From CBDULQ01 sp965368115 (GTDB taxonomy: Bacteria > Pseudomonadota > Gammaproteobacteria > SZUA-229): a stretch of 9,527 nt of DNA. Position 1 is the first letter of the stretch, and each line of letters starts with the position of its first letter. The notes below the pieces were generated by a model, which was not told the DNA's origin, did no database searches, and saw nothing but the letters and a program-made list of their open reading frames with translations. A program made the position numbers and the translations under genes. This document shows positions 6,340 to 9,527 of this stretch, piece by piece. The stretch covers positions 1 through 9,527 of the forward strand of contig CBDULQ010000142.1 in assembly GCA_965368115.1 (NCBI GenBank). Direction: 5' to 3'.

Positions 6340-7056
6340 ATGGCTAAGCGAATCCTGGTCGTCGAAGACGATACAGACATAGCGCAACTTCTCAGTATCC
6401 ATCTGAACGACATCGCCTTCGAAGTGGATGTGGTCGACAATGGCCCCGATGGCCTGAACCGCGCCAGCAACCATCACTATGACCTGATGGTGCTCGATAT
6501 CATGCTACCCGGCATGGATGGGCTGGAAGTCTGTCGTCGCCTGCGCCAGCACAATATTCACATCCCGGTGCTGATGCTGACCGCCAAATCTTCCGAGCTG
6601 GATCGTGTGCTCGGCCTTGAACTGGGTGCCGACGATTACCTCACCAAACCGTTTTCCATTCAGGAACTGCAGGCCAGGGTGAAAGCCATTCTGCGTCGCA
6701 TCGAGCTGGTCGGTCAGGCTCATGAGCAGGCTGAACAAAGCATCATCGATATCAACGGCCTGCACATCGACATCAATCGTCGTGAGGTGCGTATTCACGA
6801 TCGAAAAGTCGAACTGACCGCCAAGGAATTCGATCTGTTACTGCATTTTGCACGTCATCCGGGTCGGGTTTACAGTCGCGCCCAGTTGCTGGACAGCGTC
6901 TGGGGTTATGGCCACGACGGATACGAGCACACCGTCAATTCGCATATCAATCGGCTGCGCAAGAAAATCGAAGTCGACCCGGAACGTTCCGAATATATTC
7001 AGACGGTATGGGGTGTCGGTTATCGTTTTCTCGATGTGGCGGCCCAGGACGTGTGA
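6340..7056 (+). CDS. OmpR/PhoB-family response regulator
   Basis: The 238-aa product is a DNA-binding transcription regulator controlled by phosphorylation. The receiver domain covers residues 3-120: the acidic pocket is Asp10-Asp11, the phosphoacceptor is Asp53 (VLDIMLPGMDG), the switch Thr is Thr81 (MLTAKSSE) and the conserved Lys is Lys103 (DDYLTKPFS). A winged-helix effector domain follows from about 133 to 233, with the typical ELTAKEFDLL, RVYSRAQLLDSVWG and HINRLRKKIE, ending in VWGVGYRF. All residues needed for phosphotransfer are present. ATG 6340 has only a weak CAGG (6328-6331) 8 nt upstream. The histidine kinase gene starts 1 nt after its stop, so they form a cognate pair. The regulon cannot be inferred from sequence. 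Confidence 0.95.
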   Translation: MAKRILVVEDDTDIAQLLSIHLNDIAFEVDVVDNGPDGLNRASNHHYDLMVLDIMLPGMDGLEVCRRLRQHNIHIPVLMLTAKSSELDRVLGLELGADDYLTKPFSIQELQARVKAILRRIELVGQAHEQAEQSIIDINGLHIDINRREVRIHDRKVELTAKEFDLLLHFARHPGRVYSRAQLLDSVWGYGHDGYEHTVNSHINRLRKKIEVDPERSEYIQTVWGVGYRFLDVAAQDV

Positions 7057-7057
7057 C

Positions 7058-8533
7058 ATGTTGCGTTCGCTGTTTGCCAAACTGGTACTGGTGCTGTTCC
7101 TGCTACTCTGTGTAACCGGAACGGTATTACTGGTCTCGGGTATGTATTCCGCGCACATGTACCAGCAGGAAGTGAGTCAGAAACTGAATCGCGAACTGGC
7201 CAGTTACATCGCGCGTGAACATGTGCTGATCGAGCAGGGCAGGATTCGCCAGGACAATCTCAAGGAACTGTTCCACCGTGCGATGATTATCAATCCCAGT
7301 CTGGAACTGTATCTGCTGGATGCTCAGGGTCATGTACTGGCGCATTCTGACGAACTCGACAACGCACAGTCGGTGCAGGTTTCACTGCAACCGGTGCAGG
7401 CCTTGCTTGCCGGAGGCGAGTTACCGATTATGGGCGACGATCCGCAACAAGCGGGCAGGCACAAGGTGTTCTCTGCGGCGCCGATCATGCAGGACGGGGC
7501 GGTGCAAGGCTATATCTATGCCATTCTCGGTAGCGAGCAGGTGAGTCATGTATCCCAGTTACTGCAGAACAGTTACATACTTAAATGGAGCAGCTTCGCG
7601 CTGGCGCTGGCGTTGTTGCTATCGTTCGGTGCCGGCTTGTTGATTTTTTATCTGCTGACCCGGCGCCTGGCGACACTCAAGCAGTCGATGGATGTTTTCC
7701 GCGCCAGTAATTTCGAGAACCCGCCGGAAGTCGACGTCCGCCAACTGGACCCGATAGACGATATCGACAGCATGACCCTGACCTTTCAGCAGATGGCGCG
7801 GCGTATTCACAGTCAGATGACCAATCTGCAACAGACCGATTCGCTGCGTCGCGAACTGGTCGCCAATGTATCCCACGATTTGCGCACACCGTTATCGTCA
7901 CTGAAAGGCTACCTGGAAACCCTGTTGCTGAAAGATGCGGAGATCAGCGAACAGGAACGGCGTTCCTATCTGGAGATTGCTCATCGCCATGCGGATCGTT
8001 TGTCCAGGCTAGTTATCGAACTGTTCGAACTGGCCAAACTGGAAGCCAATGAAATTCAGCCGCAACTGGAAAGCTTTTCGCTGGCCGAGCTGGTGTTCGA
8101 TGTGGCGCAGAAATTTCAGTTACGCGCACAGCAGAAGCAGATCGAAATACGTGTCGAGGTGGAAGCCGACATCCCCTTTGTCGATGCCGATCTGGGGATG
8201 ATCGAACGGGTACTCGACAACCTGATCGACAATGCCCTCAGGCATACACCGGCTAACGGTGTGGTGCGCCTGCAATTGATTCGCCGGCAGGATCAGGTCG
8301 ACGTGCTGGTGGCCGACACCGGTCACGGCATCGAAGCGGACGAGTTGCCGCATATTTTCAAACGGTTTTATCGTAAGGGTGAATCGGTCGACGGCGTGGG
8401 CGCCGGCGCCGGACTCGGCCTGGCGATTGCGCACCGTATTGTCGAGTTGCATGGCAGTACCCTGTCGGTTTCCAGTTACCGGCACCAGGGTACGGTGTTC
8501 GAATTCCAGTTGCCCGCCCACAGTTTCGCCTGA
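7058..8533 (+). CDS. Membrane sensor histidine kinase, partner of the response regulator
   Basis: The 491-aa product has a first membrane helix at about 7-29, a periplasmic sensor region at about 30-174 and a second helix at about 177-198. HAMP follows at about 199-255, then HisKA and HATPase domains. The sensor part (SLELYLLDAQGHVLAHSDEL, later KVFSAAP and GYIYAILGSEQ) looks like a single-Cache/PDC fold, so it probably binds a small ligand outside the cell. The phosphorylated His is His273 (VSHDLRTPLSSLKG). The ATP site shows the N box DNLIDNALRH (387-396), G1 DTGHG (420-424), F box FKRFYRK (434-440) and G2 GAGAGLG (448-454), all intact. The start is ATG 7058, with AGGA at 7046-7049 and 8-nt spacing; the frame is open upstream, but that part overlaps the regulator gene. 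The ligand is unknown. Confidence 0.94.
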   Translation: MLRSLFAKLVLVLFLLLCVTGTVLLVSGMYSAHMYQQEVSQKLNRELASYIAREHVLIEQGRIRQDNLKELFHRAMIINPSLELYLLDAQGHVLAHSDELDNAQSVQVSLQPVQALLAGGELPIMGDDPQQAGRHKVFSAAPIMQDGAVQGYIYAILGSEQVSHVSQLLQNSYILKWSSFALALALLLSFGAGLLIFYLLTRRLATLKQSMDVFRASNFENPPEVDVRQLDPIDDIDSMTLTFQQMARRIHSQMTNLQQTDSLRRELVANVSHDLRTPLSSLKGYLETLLLKDAEISEQERRSYLEIAHRHADRLSRLVIELFELAKLEANEIQPQLESFSLAELVFDVAQKFQLRAQQKQIEIRVEVEADIPFVDADLGMIERVLDNLIDNALRHTPANGVVRLQLIRRQDQVDVLVADTGHGIEADELPHIFKRFYRKGESVDGVGAGAGLGLAIAHRIVELHGSTLSVSSYRHQGTVFEFQLPAHSFA

Positions 8534-8664
8534 TTATCCATTACGTTACGGCCGGTTCGGGTCGATCAATCATCGGAGAAGACAGCGGCCTGGCATTCAG
8601 GCGAGTCTGAATTGCGCTCGACCGGAGTCGGTTAATGCGGGTGGAATGGGCAGTCGGAAAGTGG

Positions 8665-8692
8665 TGCCGGCCGCGGTTCGGGGCGGCCGGCA
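8665..8692. terminator. GC-rich hairpin between convergent genes, possible terminator
   Basis: A 10-bp perfect stem, TGCCGGCCGC (8665-8674) with GCGGCCGGCA (8683-8692), encloses an 8-nt loop. It lies between the end of the histidine kinase gene (8533, +) and the end of the small - strand gene (8702), 10 nt from the latter. Neither side has a run of T, so it is at best an atypical terminator. The rest of 8534-8701 shows no gene. Confidence 0.4.
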
Positions 8693-8701
8693 GATAGAGT
8701 T

Positions 8702-8908
8702 TCAGGCGTAAGTGTCGATGAAATTGCCGAGTCTGGAGTTTTCGTTAACACGGCTGGTCTGGGCCAGGTCGCTGCTGTTCTGTGCGGCGCGAGCCGGTTC
8801 GGTGGGATTGTTGACCGGCAGGCTGACCGGCGGTTCGGGTGGTTGCTGTACCCGGCTGGTCTGGGTGTTAAGTGCGGCTGCGGCTGAGCCGGCGGGATCA
8901 ACAGTCAT
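8702..8908 (-). CDS. Small proline/asparagine-rich protein, probably disordered, unknown function
   Basis: The 68-aa frame from ATG 8908 has an excellent ribosome binding site: GAGGAG lies 7 nt upstream on the - strand. That supports a real gene and favours this start over an in-frame ATG at 8926. The product is rich in Ala, Pro, Asn, Gln, Ser and Thr, and has no Cys, no membrane segment and no signal peptide. It looks disordered except perhaps the C-terminus, SRLGNFIDTYA. The pentapeptide QTSRV occurs twice, encoded by an exact 13-bp direct repeat (8751-8763 and 8853-8865). I do not recognise a family. The tail ending in G..IDTYA vaguely recalls small motility-associated proteins, but this is a weak impression. 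It is divergent from the coiled-coil gene at 9077. Confidence 0.65.
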   Translation of the reverse strand: MTVDPAGSAAAALNTQTSRVQQPPEPPVSLPVNNPTEPARAAQNSSDLAQTSRVNENSRLGNFIDTYA

Positions 8909-8955
8909 ATCGGGACTCCTCTGCACTCAAGGTCGAATGACTTCGACAGCGCTGT

Positions 8956-8985
8956 TGTATAAAGTTTAACCAACTGGGCTGAAAA
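8956..8985 (-). promoter_or_regulatory. Candidate promoter for the small - strand gene
   Basis: On the - strand, TTTTCA (complement of 8980-8985) and TATACA (complement of 8956-8961) are separated by 18 nt, each matching four of six sigma-70 consensus bases. They lie about 50-75 nt upstream of ATG 8908 and overlap the sigma-28-like element on the other strand. Confidence 0.25.
8960..8985 (+). promoter_or_regulatory. Sigma-28 (FliA)-like promoter before the coiled-coil gene
   Basis: TAAAGTTT (8960-8967) is an exact match to the enterobacterial FliA -35 consensus. After 10 nt comes GCTGAAAA (8978-8985), six of eight bases of GCCGATAA. The spacing is one less than the usual 11. Transcription would start near 8992 and give an ~85-nt leader to ATG 9077. 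The match is suggestive but not decisive. Confidence 0.35.
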
Positions 8986-9076
8986 AGCCAAACCGTCCCC
9001 CCGGAAAAACAGGCAGATGGTACCATTCATAAACGGCCAATTCGGCCGCTGAACGGACCTGAACCGAGGAGGAATT

Positions 9077-9370
9077 ATGGCGTTGCCCCTGGCTACCGTG
9101 CTGAGTGCGGCTCCCGGACTGATCTCCGCCGCCGCGGATATGCTGAATCTGGTCAGAAAATATCGCCAGCAGTCGGAACAGACGCCGGACATCGATGTGG
9201 AGCACCGCATCGAGGAGCTCAACACGCTGATCGAACAGCAGGCACTGGTGATCGAGGAGTTGGCGAAGAACAATCAGCAGCTCACCCTGGCGGTACGCAA
9301 CAATCGACGTCTTGCGGCAGTCGCCCTGGGGGTCGGAGCGGTTGCGCTACTGCTGGCCCTTCTGGCCTGA
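9077..9370 (+). CDS. Small coiled-coil protein with C-terminal membrane helix, unknown function
   Basis: The 97-aa frame starts at ATG 9077 behind a full AGGAGG (9067-9072, 4-nt spacing), so it is very likely expressed. The N-terminus (2-25) is a hydrophobic, Ala-rich stretch ending in a basic patch (RKYR). Residues 45-73 form a regular heptad, with I45, I52, I59, N66 and V73 at the a positions and L48, Q55, L62 and L69 at d. Residues 79-97 (LAAVALGVGAVALLLALLA) are a membrane helix with basic residues just before it (R74, R77, R78), so it resembles a tail-anchored inner-membrane protein facing the cytoplasm. I recognise no family. A sigma-28-like sequence upstream hints at a link to motility; a phage-like origin is possible but unsupported by neighbours. 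Confidence 0.75.
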   Translation: MALPLATVLSAAPGLISAAADMLNLVRKYRQQSEQTPDIDVEHRIEELNTLIEQQALVIEELAKNNQQLTLAVRNNRRLAAVALGVGAVALLLALLA

Positions 9371-9386
9371 TCAGGCTGACCCGGAT

Positions 9387-9527
9387 TCAGCAACCTTCCA
9401 GTGACTGGCGCGCGGTGTCGAAGTCGGTAATCCGATCGATGATTTCCTGGTGTGATTCAGGCTGGAACTGCAGGTGACAGTAGTAGTTCTCGCCCTGATC
9501 ATTCTTAATGATGGTCGGTTCGAAAAC
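9387..9527 (-). CDS. C-terminal end of an unrecognised protein (5' end outside window)
   Basis: On the - strand the frame is open from the window edge for 46 codons to TGA (complement of 9387-9389). It encodes a plausible soluble protein end: VFEPTIIKNDQGENYYCHLQ, later EIIDRITDFDTARQSLEGC. The mix of charged and aromatic residues looks like a real gene. It is convergent with the coiled-coil gene, whose stop lies 17 nt away. I recognise no family from this fragment. Confidence 0.6.
   Translation of the reverse strand, partial: VFEPTIIKNDQGENYYCHLQFQPESHQEIIDRITDFDTARQSLEGC

Noticed and set aside
8379..8711. 110-codon + strand frame overlapping the end of the histidine kinase
   Set aside because: Most of it is a shifted frame within the kinase gene, and the remainder has no domain or ribosome binding site.
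5204..9048. Similar small hairpins CGGCCAATGGGCCG (5204-5217) and CGGCCAATTCGGCCG (9034-9048)
   Set aside because: The shared sequence is very short and only two copies are seen, so chance is a sufficient explanation in GC-rich DNA.
9365..9376. 12-bp palindrome GCCTGATCAGGC at the end of the coiled-coil gene
   Set aside because: As a hairpin it has only a 4-bp stem with a 4-nt loop and no T-run, and it overlaps the stop codon; too weak to call a terminator.

Overview
The window looks like chromosomal DNA of a gammaproteobacterium, perhaps a sulfur- or nitrate-respiring lineage. This rests on close resemblance of the Nap proteins to E. coli NapA/G/H/B/C, a moderately GC-rich composition, and typical two-component and GGDEF proteins. 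The species cannot be named from the sequence. Nothing points to a phage, transposon, CRISPR array or RNA gene.

Region 1 (1-3446, + strand) is the distal part of a periplasmic nitrate reductase operon: the C-terminal end of napA, then napG, napH, napB and napC. napG/napH and napH/napB overlap by ATGA. napC follows after 19 nt with its own strong ribosome binding site. A perfect 9-bp hairpin sits between napA and napG. Electrons would flow from quinol through NapC and/or the NapGH iron-sulfur proteins to the dihaem NapB and the molybdenum enzyme NapA. A bidirectional terminator (3471-3502) ends the operon.

Region 2 (3523-4622, - strand) is a two-gene unit convergent with nap. It holds a small secreted protein of unknown function and, 5 nt downstream, an exported rhodanese-like protein with an unusual active-site loop and an extra CPPFC motif. 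Upstream lies about 670 nt without a convincing gene, which carries a promoter-like TATACT overlapped by a 15-bp palindrome and followed by ATGAC repeats.

Region 3 (5294-8533, + strand) is a signalling block: a PAS-GGDEF diguanylate cyclase with an intact inhibitory site and a cysteine group in its PAS domain, then an OmpR-type response regulator and its membrane histidine kinase (1 nt apart).

Region 4 (8534-9527) holds two small divergent genes. One is a 68-aa, proline-rich, probably disordered protein on the - strand. The other is a 97-aa protein on the + strand with an almost ideal heptad coiled coil and a C-terminal membrane helix. The gap between them contains a sequence resembling a flagellar sigma-28 promoter. 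The window ends inside an unrecognised - strand gene.

The most interesting items are the uncharacterised secreted protein/rhodanese pair, the cysteine-bearing PAS of the cyclase, and the small divergent pair with its sigma-28-like site. None is a proven new system.
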